DNA of 64,000 nt from Terribacillus sp. DMT04 (GTDB taxonomy: Bacteria; Bacillota; Bacilli; Bacillales; Amphibacillaceae). The stretch covers positions 2,048,001-2,112,000 of the forward strand of contig NZ_CP077639.1 of the NCBI RefSeq assembly GCF_019056395.1, given 5' to 3'. Under the pieces are notes generated by a model. It worked only from the letters and a program-made list of their open reading frames with translations, did not search any database and was not told where the DNA came from. Below, one piece after another: positions 29,308-37,124 of this stretch. The position numbers and the translations under genes are program-made. How positions within the stretch are numbered: the stretch's first letter is position 1; the number at the start of each line of letters is the position of its first letter.

Positions 29308-29807
29308 TCTGCGGTCACCTCGCTTGTCCAAGCAGCTTGATCGATAGTAAAGATAAATACTGCTTGAAAACTATTTGCTCCTTGCGGTGTTATAGACTGT
29401 AAGGAAGAACGAGAGACAAATCCAGTTTCTCGAGCCGCTTGGATATAATCGGCAGCAGCTTCCTCATTTTCCACTAGAAGTGTTACCGTTATCGGCTCTA
29501 AACCGTGTCCTGCGTATGTTATCAATTCGGACCCTTTCGGTATTAACCCGTGTAATCTGTCCATTAATTCAACAGGATAAGGCATTGCCATACTTGCACT
29601 GCCAGACGCGGAGGTTGTCCGAGCATCCAGCTCTGCCTGATTCGCGGCTTGCTGGGCCTCCAAGTCTTGCAGCTGTCCTTTCGCGGCAAGCAGCTGCCAC
29701 GCAAATATTGCAGCACAAACAAGAACAACAGCTCCTAAAATACTAAGAAAAAGAACCGGGGAACGATGCTCTTGTGATTGATTTCGGAGTAAGTTAATAT
29801 CCAGCAT
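29304..29807 (-). CDS. pilN: Type IV pilus assembly protein PilN-like
   Basis: A 167-residue bitopic protein starting MLDINLLRNQ, the conserved cytoplasmic INLLP-type peptide by which PilN docks onto PilM, then a membrane helix (about 18-41), a Gln/Ala-rich coiled coil and a small extracytoplasmic domain. Starts directly after the pilM stop and overlaps pilO by 4 bases. Confidence 0.87.
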   Translation of the reverse strand: MLDINLLRNQSQEHRSPVLFLSILGAVVLVCAAIFAWQLLAAKGQLQDLEAQQAANQAELDARTTSASGSASMAMPYPVELMDRLHGLIPKGSELITYAGHGLEPITVTLLVENEEAAADYIQAARETGFVSRSSLQSITPQGANSFQAVFIFTIDQAAWTSEVTAE

Positions 29808-30758
29808 CTATTTCTCCCCTTTCATCGACAAACCAAGCACATCAGCATAGGCAAGAGGCAATTCCTCCATAACCTTCCGCTCGAATGTTACGGTTTCGAT
29901 TTGCAGGCGCTGTCTAAGTTCATCCGTTACTTCACTCAGCTGCTCATAATCTCCGGAAATAAGCAGCTTTGTTATACCAGATTCCCCGTTCATTACGGAA
30001 TAACGGTAGAAATCCATAAATCGCTCGATCTCGGTGAGCTGTTCTTGTAAATAAGCGTATGCCCGGTCTGTTTCTTCTGTATAAAACAAGTCTTGTTCCA
30101 TATGGTCTTGCAAATTACCGAAACTGGATTGTGACTGTCGGATAAACAAAGGCATGTCTTGATGAAAGGCTGTTAAAATAAGACCACTGTGATTCCATTG
30201 CAATAAAAGCAAATGATCAGCTGCCGTTTCCTCGTACTGTTTTGCGTATAGACGGTAAAGAGATAAGGATGCTAAATCTGCTGCTATGGGCTGAAGCCCC
30301 GCTTCTTTAAATGCTTGCTGAAACGTATCAACACGCTTGCCCGGATAAGCGACTAACAGAATGGTATGTTCCTCTTCCCCTTCCGACAGCAATTCAAAAT
30401 CCAAAACCGGATCCTCAAAAGGCAGCTGAATTGTATGCTGTAATTCGGTATACAGAAACGGTTTGATTTCCTCCCGTTTCAATTGCTTCGGCACTTGATG
30501 CTGCCGCAGCGTTACCGCTTGGTCAGGCATTGTACATATAAGATCGCGTCCGCGCCAGTTGTTTTCTTCCACTACTTTTCGGACAACCTTTACGAATTGT
30601 TCTGCAGATTCCAATTTTCCGTTTCGGATGGTTCCAGCCGGCAATTCCAAACTGCCATATGTATTGCCATTGCGAAATCCTGCAGGCTCTCCTGCAGCAT
30701 AACGCAAAACGTTTTCTTGAATGATGATGTACACTTGTTTGCTTTGCTTTTTAAACAT
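29808..30758 (-). CDS. pilM: Type IV pilus actin-like protein PilM
   Basis: A 316-residue soluble protein of the PilM/FtsA-like actin fold that binds the N-terminus of PilN on the cytoplasmic face. Visible family features are the N-terminal strand pair ending in RNGKLES, the DLICTMPDQAVTLR block and the LLISGDYEQLSEV segment near residue 265. It follows the prepilin peptidase by 13 bases and abuts pilN. Confidence 0.85.
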   Translation of the reverse strand: MFKKQSKQVYIIIQENVLRYAAGEPAGFRNGNTYGSLELPAGTIRNGKLESAEQFVKVVRKVVEENNWRGRDLICTMPDQAVTLRQHQVPKQLKREEIKPFLYTELQHTIQLPFEDPVLDFELLSEGEEEHTILLVAYPGKRVDTFQQAFKEAGLQPIAADLASLSLYRLYAKQYEETAADHLLLLQWNHSGLILTAFHQDMPLFIRQSQSSFGNLQDHMEQDLFYTEETDRAYAYLQEQLTEIERFMDFYRYSVMNGESGITKLLISGDYEQLSEVTDELRQRLQIETVTFERKVMEELPLAYADVLGLSMKGEK

Positions 30759-30771
30759 GAACGACCCTCAT

Positions 30772-31527
30772 TTAAAAGAATGAATTAATGTACCAGCTAA
30801 TCATTGCTTCCCCATGGAAGTAAGTAATTAGTGCACCCAGCAAAATATACGGACCAAAGGGAATTGCCTGCTTCCTTTTCAGCACCTTCGTTGAAAGGAG
30901 TACCAAACTAATTACAGCTCCAATTACAGAGGATAAAAAGAATGTAAGTAAAACACCCTTCCAGCCAAGCACGACTCCCAGTACGACAAACAGTTTCAAA
31001 TCCCCGCCGCCCATTCCGCCTCGACTGAATAAAATGACAAGGAAAAGCAGCACAAAAGCCACAACAGCTCCAATGATAGAATCCCACCAAGGATCTAATG
31101 GGGTGAAGACGCGGAGAATAATGAATAGAGGAAGAAAGAACAGCAATATCTTATTTGGAATCAGCATAAATTTCATATCCGTAACGAACAGAATCGCAGC
31201 CATAGATACCAAAACAAATGCAGTAATCAGCTCCCATTCCAGTCCGATTACATAATAGCTATAGCCGAATAATAAGCCTGTTGCTAGTTCCGTGAAGGGA
31301 TAGAGTGGGGAAATTTTTTGTTTGCAGCTGCGGCATTTTCCGCCAAGGAGTATGTAGGAGATTACAGGTATTAGATCGTACGCTTTAATCTGCTGCTTAC
31401 AATTAGGGCAATAAGAGCGTTCGGATTGGAACATCTTTTTTTCTGGTACGCGCATGCCGACTACATTGTAGAAGGAACCAAGTACTAAACCAAATATAAT
31501 AAAATAACTCATCAAAAATATTGACAT
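30772..31527 (-). CDS. comC: Prepilin peptidase (A24, PilD/ComC)
   Basis: Aspartic protease of the inner membrane that cuts prepilins after KG and N-methylates the new end. The 251 residues have the cytoplasmic zinc motif CPNC...CRSC (residues 39-42 and 64-67), and the catalytic aspartates in VTDMKFMLIP and GMGGGDLKL, within seven to eight membrane helices. GSFYNVVGMRVP is the family N-terminal motif. It occupies the comC position relative to spoIIB-like and radC, so it may also serve competence pilins encoded elsewhere. Confidence 0.95.
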   Translation of the reverse strand: MSIFLMSYFIIFGLVLGSFYNVVGMRVPEKKMFQSERSYCPNCKQQIKAYDLIPVISYILLGGKCRSCKQKISPLYPFTELATGLLFGYSYYVIGLEWELITAFVLVSMAAILFVTDMKFMLIPNKILLFFLPLFIILRVFTPLDPWWDSIIGAVVAFVLLFLVILFSRGGMGGGDLKLFVVLGVVLGWKGVLLTFFLSSVIGAVISLVLLSTKVLKRKQAIPFGPYILLGALITYFHGEAMISWYINSFF

Positions 31528-31552
31528 TCAGTTTCCCCTTCCATATGTAAAG

Positions 31553-31583
31553 ACAGAAATCTCTCACGAGGAGAGATTTCTGT
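31553..31583 (-). repeat. Perfect inverted repeat between pilin gene and prepilin peptidase
   Basis: ACAGAAATCTCTC-acgag-GAGAGATTTCTGT: 13-base arms without mismatch. On the minus strand it follows the major pilin stop by 12 bases and is followed by CTTTACA, a poor T-run. It looks like a partial terminator or a 3' stabiliser that lets pilin mRNA exceed downstream genes. Confidence 0.85.
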
Positions 31584-31595
31584 TAATCATGCATG

Positions 31596-32024
31596 TTATG
31601 AGTGAGTATCAGCTTTTTCGTTAGCTTCAGCGCCTGCTGTACCTACAGGTTCATCATCTTTTCCAAACTCGTAAACTTCTGCTTTATATTGACCATTTTC
31701 TAGTGTAACTTTACTTGTTGCTTTGTCATAGGATTTACCATCTTCTGGATTTTGCGGAGCACTTAGATATCCTTCTTTAATCAAAGCATCTAATGTATAG
31801 GAAGCTGTGTCGTCCCCTCCATCTTTCACAGAAGCTAATCGTGCTGCTTCAATCATTTGCTGGGCTGTAGCATTATGCGCATCTTCTCTACTATCACCAA
31901 TTAAACCTGAAATGACAGGAATAGCGATGGCAGCTAAGATTCCTAAAATCACAATAACTGCAAGCAGCTCAACAAGCGTAAAACCTTTTTCGGACTTCAT
32001 TTTCTTTTTCAAAAACTTTTTCAT
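31596..32024 (-). CDS. Major type IV prepilin
   Basis: A 142-residue prepilin. The 14-residue basic leader MKKFLKKKMKSEKG is cut before F15; FTLVELLAVIVILGILAAIAIPV is the classic N-terminal helix with E5 of the mature protein. The soluble part has no cysteine pair and ends in an acidic Ala/Glu-rich tail. The frame is open to 32156 but AAAGGAGTG before the ATG at 32024 sets the start. It has its own extended -10 promoter (32166-32174) and a downstream hairpin, both in keeping with high expression as the pilus subunit. Confidence 0.93.
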   Translation of the reverse strand: MKKFLKKKMKSEKGFTLVELLAVIVILGILAAIAIPVISGLIGDSREDAHNATAQQMIEAARLASVKDGGDDTASYTLDALIKEGYLSAPQNPEDGKSYDKATSKVTLENGQYKAEVYEFGKDDEPVGTAGAEANEKADTHS

Positions 32025-32165
32025 TGTGGACACTCCTTTATTATGTAGTTGTTTCCGGCCACGTGGAAAGCAATGGATTAATATGGCCGGTTGCACTACT
32101 AGCTCAAAAATAACCAAGTGCCCACATAGAGTTATTTTATCATCGCTTCCTATCAATCTAGTACG

Positions 32166-32174
32166 ATTATAACA
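32166..32174 (-). promoter_or_regulatory. Predicted extended -10 promoter of the major prepilin gene
   Basis: TGTTATAAT on the minus strand (TATAAT at 32166-32171). No good -35 box, as allowed for extended -10 promoters. The leader of about 135 bases contains a 7-bp CCGGCCA/TGGCCGG stem with a 22-base loop at 32055-32090. Confidence 0.5.
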
Positions 32175-32246
32175 GACAATACATGAAAATCTACCCGAAA
32201 TTTCAAAAATTTACATTGAAATTGTCACTTTACTAGTTATTTACTA

Positions 32247-33449
32247 CTACAAGTTTTCATATAATGAAAACATTGGGAGAATCACTGCAGTAACAATACC
32301 TCCAACCATAACGGATAGCACCAAAATTAAAACAGGCTCTAATAATGCTTTCAGTCTTTCAGCAGCATAATCCAGCTCTTGTTCATAAAAATTAGCCGCT
32401 CTTTGCAAAAGACTATCCAACGAACCAGATTTTTCTCCTACACGTATCATTTGTGTCACCATTGGCGGAAATGCCCAGTGGGCCTCCATCGGCCCAGCTA
32501 GCGAGTCACCTTTCTCAATCGCTTTATAGCATTCTTGCATTACCTGTTCCATCACGGTGTTTTGTATAACACGTCCAGAAATTTGCAGCGTATCAAGAAT
32601 TGGAACAGAACTTTCTAACAGCGAACTCACAGTCCTTGTCATCCTGGCAAGGATTGCTTTTTGATAAAAGCTGCCGAGTACTGGGATCTTTAGTTTCAGT
32701 GTATCTAAAAATAATTTGCCTGTTGGTCTTACCACAATAATTCTATATAAAATAAAACACAGCAGCAAAAGCAGAGCACCAAGGTACCAGTACTTTTGCA
32801 TAGTCTCTGACAAACGCAATACAAATGCTGTATACGCGGGAAGTTCAGCATTCATTGTAGAGAACATGCCTGTAAATTGCGGAAATACTACTACGAGAAG
32901 CGCTACACAAATTGCAACCGCGACAAATCCGACAAGAACTGGATAACTCATTGCCGTAATGACTTTCTGCCGCATGTCGTATTGTTTCTCATAATAAACT
33001 GCCATTTTATTTAAGACATCGTCCAGTTCCCCGCTCGCTTCTCCCGCGCGAATCATATTCACGAATAGCTCTGGGAAGATTTTCGGATGCTTTTCAACTG
33101 AATGCGAGAAACGGACACCTTCCACCAGGTCTATTCGCACATACTTCAGGGTATCTTTTAAAAACTTGTCCTTTGTTTGTTCCTGTAGCAAACCTGTTGC
33201 CTCTACTAGCGAAACACCCGCTTCAATCAGTGTTGATAATTGACGAAGGAAGATAATAAATTCTTTCTTTTTCACTCTTTTACCAAAAGAAAGTTCTTTA
33301 TTTAAAGTGCGATTTAATTCGCGAAGCTCAAAGACAATGAGCTGTTGCGATTGTAACTTTTCCAATGCTTCACTTCGGTTTTCAGCTTGCACTTTTCCTC
33401 GCTTTGCTTTGCCAAGCATATCTCGAGCATTGTATTGAAAGTAATGCAT
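32247..33449 (-). CDS. pilC: Type IV pilus platform protein PilC
   Basis: A 400-residue inner-membrane protein of the GspF/PilC family with two repeated cytoplasmic domains (about 70-190 and 270-390), each followed by hydrophobic helices near residues 170-190, 220-240 and 375-395. The signatures LSTLIEAGVSLVEA and VSSLLESSVPILDTL are the repeated GspF motifs. It begins directly after the pilT stop and works with PilB/PilT as the rotor of the machine. Confidence 0.94.
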   Translation of the reverse strand: MHYFQYNARDMLGKAKRGKVQAENRSEALEKLQSQQLIVFELRELNRTLNKELSFGKRVKKKEFIIFLRQLSTLIEAGVSLVEATGLLQEQTKDKFLKDTLKYVRIDLVEGVRFSHSVEKHPKIFPELFVNMIRAGEASGELDDVLNKMAVYYEKQYDMRQKVITAMSYPVLVGFVAVAICVALLVVVFPQFTGMFSTMNAELPAYTAFVLRLSETMQKYWYLGALLLLLCFILYRIIVVRPTGKLFLDTLKLKIPVLGSFYQKAILARMTRTVSSLLESSVPILDTLQISGRVIQNTVMEQVMQECYKAIEKGDSLAGPMEAHWAFPPMVTQMIRVGEKSGSLDSLLQRAANFYEQELDYAAERLKALLEPVLILVLSVMVGGIVTAVILPMFSLYENL

Positions 33450-34490
33450 TTATACCCCTCGCTCTTCCAAAAATGGTGTCACTTGATCCATTGTTACGAT
33501 TCCTGCGGATACCATCTTGCGAATGCTCATGTCCATCGTATGCATACCTTGATCACGTGACGTTTGCATAATACTTGGAATCTGATGCATCTTCCCGTTG
33601 CGGATCAAGTTTTTGATTGCCGACGTATTGATGAGTAACTCCGTTAATGCTTTGCGCCCTTGTCCATCAGCACGGCGAACGAGCCGCTGTGATAAAACTG
33701 CAGACAGTACACTAGCCAGCTGAATACGAATTTGCGGCTGCTGCTCAGCAGGAAATACGTCAATAATCCGATCAATTGTTTGTGACGCGGAACTCGTATG
33801 TAGCGTCGCTAATACAAGATGACCCGTCTCAGCTGCCGTGATAGCCGTCGAGATTGTTTCTAAGTCTCGTAGCTCTCCGACGAGAATGACATCCGGATCT
33901 TGGCGCAAACAAGCGCGCAGACCATTTGCGAAATTATCCGTATCCAAGCCCACTTCCCGCTGGTCGATAATACATTGATTATGCTTGTGTAAATACTCAA
34001 TCGGGTCTTCCAATGTAATGATGTGACGCTGCATGCTCGAATTCATATGGTGAATCATCGCCGCTAAAGTGGTACTCTTCCCGCTGCCAGTTGGACCTGT
34101 TACTAAAATTAAGCCTTGAGGTTTCCCAGATAGCATGCGCAGAACGTCTGGCAAATCTAAATCGGTTAGCGTGGGCACGTTGGTCGGTACAACACGGACA
34201 GCTAAAGAAACGCAGCCTCTTTGGTGATAAGCATTAATTCGGAAACGTGAAATACCAGGAATACTATAGGAAAAATCGACTTCGCCTGCTTCTTTGAATC
34301 GAAGCCAGTTTTTTTCACTTAAAATCGCTTTTGCCATGCCTTCCGTGTCCTCAGGGTTTAGATTTTTACCCCGATGCCGACGAAGCACACCGTGCACACG
34401 AAAGATTGGCGGAACTGCCACAGTCAAATGAATATCTGATGCGTTCATTTCCATTGCTGCTATCAATAGCTGATCAAAAGTCTCTTTCAT
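33450..34490 (-). CDS. pilT: Type IV pilus retraction ATPase PilT
   Basis: A 346-residue hexameric ATPase that depolymerises pili, powering twitching and DNA uptake. It has the PAS-like N-domain (1-100), Walker A GPTGSGKSTTL, the Asp box ITLEDPIEYLH, Walker B DPDVILVGELRD, the His box TGHLVLATLHT, and the PilT-specific motif SAIKNLIRNGK (canonical AIRNLIRE) needed for retraction. That motif and the length separate it from the pilB next to it. ComG competence systems of B. subtilis lack such a protein. Confidence 0.95.
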   Translation of the reverse strand: MKETFDQLLIAAMEMNASDIHLTVAVPPIFRVHGVLRRHRGKNLNPEDTEGMAKAILSEKNWLRFKEAGEVDFSYSIPGISRFRINAYHQRGCVSLAVRVVPTNVPTLTDLDLPDVLRMLSGKPQGLILVTGPTGSGKSTTLAAMIHHMNSSMQRHIITLEDPIEYLHKHNQCIIDQREVGLDTDNFANGLRACLRQDPDVILVGELRDLETISTAITAAETGHLVLATLHTSSASQTIDRIIDVFPAEQQPQIRIQLASVLSAVLSQRLVRRADGQGRKALTELLINTSAIKNLIRNGKMHQIPSIMQTSRDQGMHTMDMSIRKMVSAGIVTMDQVTPFLEERGV

Positions 34491-34501
34491 CTGGACGCTC
34501 C

Positions 34502-36124
34502 TTAACTATCTACCGTAATCCGCAATACTTCTTCCACTGTTGTCATGCCTTGTATTGCTTTCTCTAATCCATCATCAATTAACATCTTCATTCCATTTTC
34601 AACAGCTGCTTGCTTAATTGTATCCACAGAACGCTGCTGAATAAGCAAATCCCGGATATGATCATCGACAACGAGCAGCTCATGCACAGCCATCCGGCCT
34701 CTATAACCTGTCTGCTTACAGCTGTTACATCCCATACCGCGATATAACTGGTCACTTTCTAATCCATGTCTTGCTAATAGTTCCTCTTCTACGTTTGTCG
34801 GTGTATATGCTTGTTTACAATCTCGGCAAATTCGTTTTACAAGACGCTGCGCCACCACTCCTGTCACGGAAGAGACAACTAAATATGGCTCTATCTTCAT
34901 GTCCATTAAACGTGGTATAGAGGCAATGGCATTGTTTGTATGCAATGTACTGAAAACAAGGTGACCAGTAAGGGACGCTCGAATAGCAATCTCTGCTGTC
35001 TCACTGTCCCGTATCTCCCCGACCATAATAATGTTTGGATCTTGTCGAAGAATGGATCGCAGTCCTGTGGCAAAGGTTAGTCCGATGCTGCTGTTCACTT
35101 GCATCTGGTTCACACCTTGCAGCTCGAACTCTACCGGGTCTTCAACCGTGATAATATTAAATTGCTCGCGATTCAAGTGATTAATAGATGCATACAGACC
35201 TGAAGATTTACCAGAACCAGTCGGGCCGGTAAACAATACAAGACCAGAGGGCTGCTCAATAAGCCTACTGTATTTCTTATAATTATCTTCGCTAAAGTCT
35301 AACTCGTTCAGTCCTTTAATTACGTTATTTAAGTCAAGAATACGAATAACGACCTTTTCTCCGTAAACAGTTGGCAGGACACTTATCCGAAGGTCCACAT
35401 GAGTGTTTTCCATTTTCAACTTAATTCGACCATCCTGAGGCAGTCGCGTTTCTGTAATGTTCATATTAGCTAGAATTTTAACGCGAGCGACAACCGCCGC
35501 CTGAATTGATTTAGGCAACGTTCTCTCTCGGCGAAGGTCACCATCAATTCGATAACGCACTTGCACTTCTGTTTCGTAAGGGTCCATATGTATATCACTA
35601 GCTTTCAGCTGAACACCTGAGCTAATGAGCTGCTCTACGATACGAATCGCTGGCGCCGCTTCTGCCGCCGTCTCGGCACGTGATTCACCAGATTCGGCTT
35701 CTTTATAAACAGCCGTTATTGCTTCCAAAATCTCTGCTTTAGCAGCGATGACCGGTTTAATCGAGAATCCGGTATACATTTCCATATCATCAATCGCGTA
35801 ATAGTCCATTGGATCATGCATCGCAACTGTCAGTACATTATTTTCTCTGCTTAACGGAATTACGACACTCTTCCGTGCGAATTGAATCGGCAGAAGCTTT
35901 ACTAAGTCAAATTGGAATGGATAACGGAAAAGCGAAACATGCGGAATCCCTAGCTGAAATTCCAACACTTCTATGAGTTGCTGTTCGGTGATATATCCTT
36001 TTTCAAGCAGTACATCCCCTAATTTTTGACCCGGACGCTGCTCTTTAATTGCCGCTACAATCTGCTCCTCTGTAACAAGCTCCGCCCGCTTAAGCAGTTC
36101 ACCCAGTTTTCTCTTTTTCGCCAT
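34502..36124 (-). CDS. pilB: Type IV pilus extension ATPase PilB with MshEN-like N-domain
   Basis: A 540-residue GspE/PilB ATPase. The N-terminal region holds two tandem 24-residue MshEN motifs: KLGELLKRAELVTEEQ (residue 6 on; Gly replaced by Glu) and KLGDVLLEKGYITEQQ (34 on; intact). In MshE this fold binds c-di-GMP. The motor has Walker A GPTGSGKSSGL, ITVEDPVEFEL, Walker B DPNIIMVGEIRD and the His box GHLVFSTLHT. A zinc site is formed by CRDC and CNSC. First gene of the main pilus operon, with a clear SigA promoter. Confidence 0.95.
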   Translation of the reverse strand: MAKKRKLGELLKRAELVTEEQIVAAIKEQRPGQKLGDVLLEKGYITEQQLIEVLEFQLGIPHVSLFRYPFQFDLVKLLPIQFARKSVVIPLSRENNVLTVAMHDPMDYYAIDDMEMYTGFSIKPVIAAKAEILEAITAVYKEAESGESRAETAAEAAPAIRIVEQLISSGVQLKASDIHMDPYETEVQVRYRIDGDLRRERTLPKSIQAAVVARVKILANMNITETRLPQDGRIKLKMENTHVDLRISVLPTVYGEKVVIRILDLNNVIKGLNELDFSEDNYKKYSRLIEQPSGLVLFTGPTGSGKSSGLYASINHLNREQFNIITVEDPVEFELQGVNQMQVNSSIGLTFATGLRSILRQDPNIIMVGEIRDSETAEIAIRASLTGHLVFSTLHTNNAIASIPRLMDMKIEPYLVVSSVTGVVAQRLVKRICRDCKQAYTPTNVEEELLARHGLESDQLYRGMGCNSCKQTGYRGRMAVHELLVVDDHIRDLLIQQRSVDTIKQAAVENGMKMLIDDGLEKAIQGMTTVEEVLRITVDS

Positions 36125-36189
36125 ACTTCCACTTCCAATCTTAAGTTTCTACAAAAATCTTCACTGTCTCTTGTCAATAGATTACTATT

Positions 36190-36218
36190 AATATAGTCTT
36201 AGATTAAAATGTAATCAA
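36190..36218 (-). promoter_or_regulatory. Predicted SigA promoter of pilB operon
   Basis: Minus strand: TTGATT (36213-36218), 17-base spacer, TATATT (36190-36195), giving a leader of about 60 bases. It separates the pilB operon from the minor-pilin pair upstream. Confidence 0.6.
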
Positions 36219-36260
36219 TACTAAAGTAACATAAATAGGAATTCTGATGGAACTTTGGAA

Positions 36261-36659
36261 CTATTTAGAGATTGGAATGTATTCCACTTCTGTACGTTCA
36301 TTACCCTTTTCATCGCTTACTGTAATGGTTAACTTAATCTGGCTTTCTTCGAGTTCAGGCTTCGATAGCGTAGCAGTATATTCGTCAATTATTATAGGAT
36401 TAGGTACGGTATGAAGTAGGCTAGTTAATTCTTTCTCTGTAATACCATCTTCTCCGCCTTGTTGTTTTAAGTATGTACTCACATAAACAACAGACATATT
36501 TATAATGTCTGTTTCAGCAGCAGCTTCTTCTTGCTTTACCATTTGTTTAGAAGTAGTAAGCAGTTGCGCGAATAGAATGGTTCCTAAAACAACAAACAGC
36601 ACAATAATCCAGAGAACTAAAACCAATGCTGCACCTTTTTCATTATTAATTTTGGACAT
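36261..36659 (-). CDS. Minor pilin / PilX- or GspK-like protein
   Basis: A 132-residue protein with a short leader MSKINNEKG before AALVLVLWIIVLFVVLGTIL, a pilin-like helix without the usual FTLxE; the AALVLVL form is typical of PilX/GspK minor pilins that lack Phe1 and Glu5. ATG 36659 has GGGTG upstream and lies inside the previous gene, overlapping it by 14 bases. Soluble part is small (about 95 residues). Confidence 0.72.
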   Translation of the reverse strand: MSKINNEKGAALVLVLWIIVLFVVLGTILFAQLLTTSKQMVKQEEAAAETDIINMSVVYVSTYLKQQGGEDGITEKELTSLLHTVPNPIIIDEYTATLSKPELEESQIKLTITVSDEKGNERTEVEYIPISK

Positions 36660-37086
36660 TGGTTTCACCCACTGTTAAAAATTTTCTCGCTATCCCTTTT
36701 GTTTCTGGTCTTTCTTCATTTGTTGTGGTAAAAACAGCTTGAACAAGGTTTTCTACCTGCCCTGTTTCGTACCTACATACATCTACATAAACTGTATATT
36801 TTTTACCACCGATTGTTTTCTTGAAAGGTGGTAACTTGCTCTTTTCTGCGCTGCTGCAACTTGCCAGCTGACTTACCGAAACATTCAAATCAGAGATCTT
36901 TTCATATTCTGCTGCAACAACATGGGCCGCTTCATTTGTTTTTAATGTATTGCCATTTATCTTGTTGTGCATAGCAGCTTGAGTGAACATAGGAACAAAA
37001 GCAACAATCACTATGGCTAAAATCGTTAGGCTCACCAATATTTCAATTAAGGTAAAGCCTTTCTCATTAAGTTTATATGATTTCAA
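36646..37086 (-). CDS. Minor prepilin, PilV-like
   Basis: A 146-residue prepilin: leader ending LNEKG, then FTLIEILVSLTILAIVIVAFVPM with the conserved mature E5. Two cysteines (CSSAEK, VDVCRYE) may form a disulphide. The TTG at 37086 has AGAGGTG six bases upstream, so I use it rather than GTG 37095. Transcribed away from the large modular pilin gene with 38 bases between starts. Confidence 0.83.
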   Translation of the reverse strand: MKSYKLNEKGFTLIEILVSLTILAIVIVAFVPMFTQAAMHNKINGNTLKTNEAAHVVAAEYEKISDLNVSVSQLASCSSAEKSKLPPFKKTIGGKKYTVYVDVCRYETGQVENLVQAVFTTTNEERPETKGIARKFLTVGETNVQN

Positions 37087-37124
37087 TAGACTCACCTCTA
37101 TTAATCTTTCAGGAGTGTTGTAAC

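Noticed and set aside
32040-32092. c-di-GMP riboswitch in the pilin leader
   Set aside because: The known conserved core of the class I switch is not present; only a GC stem is seen.
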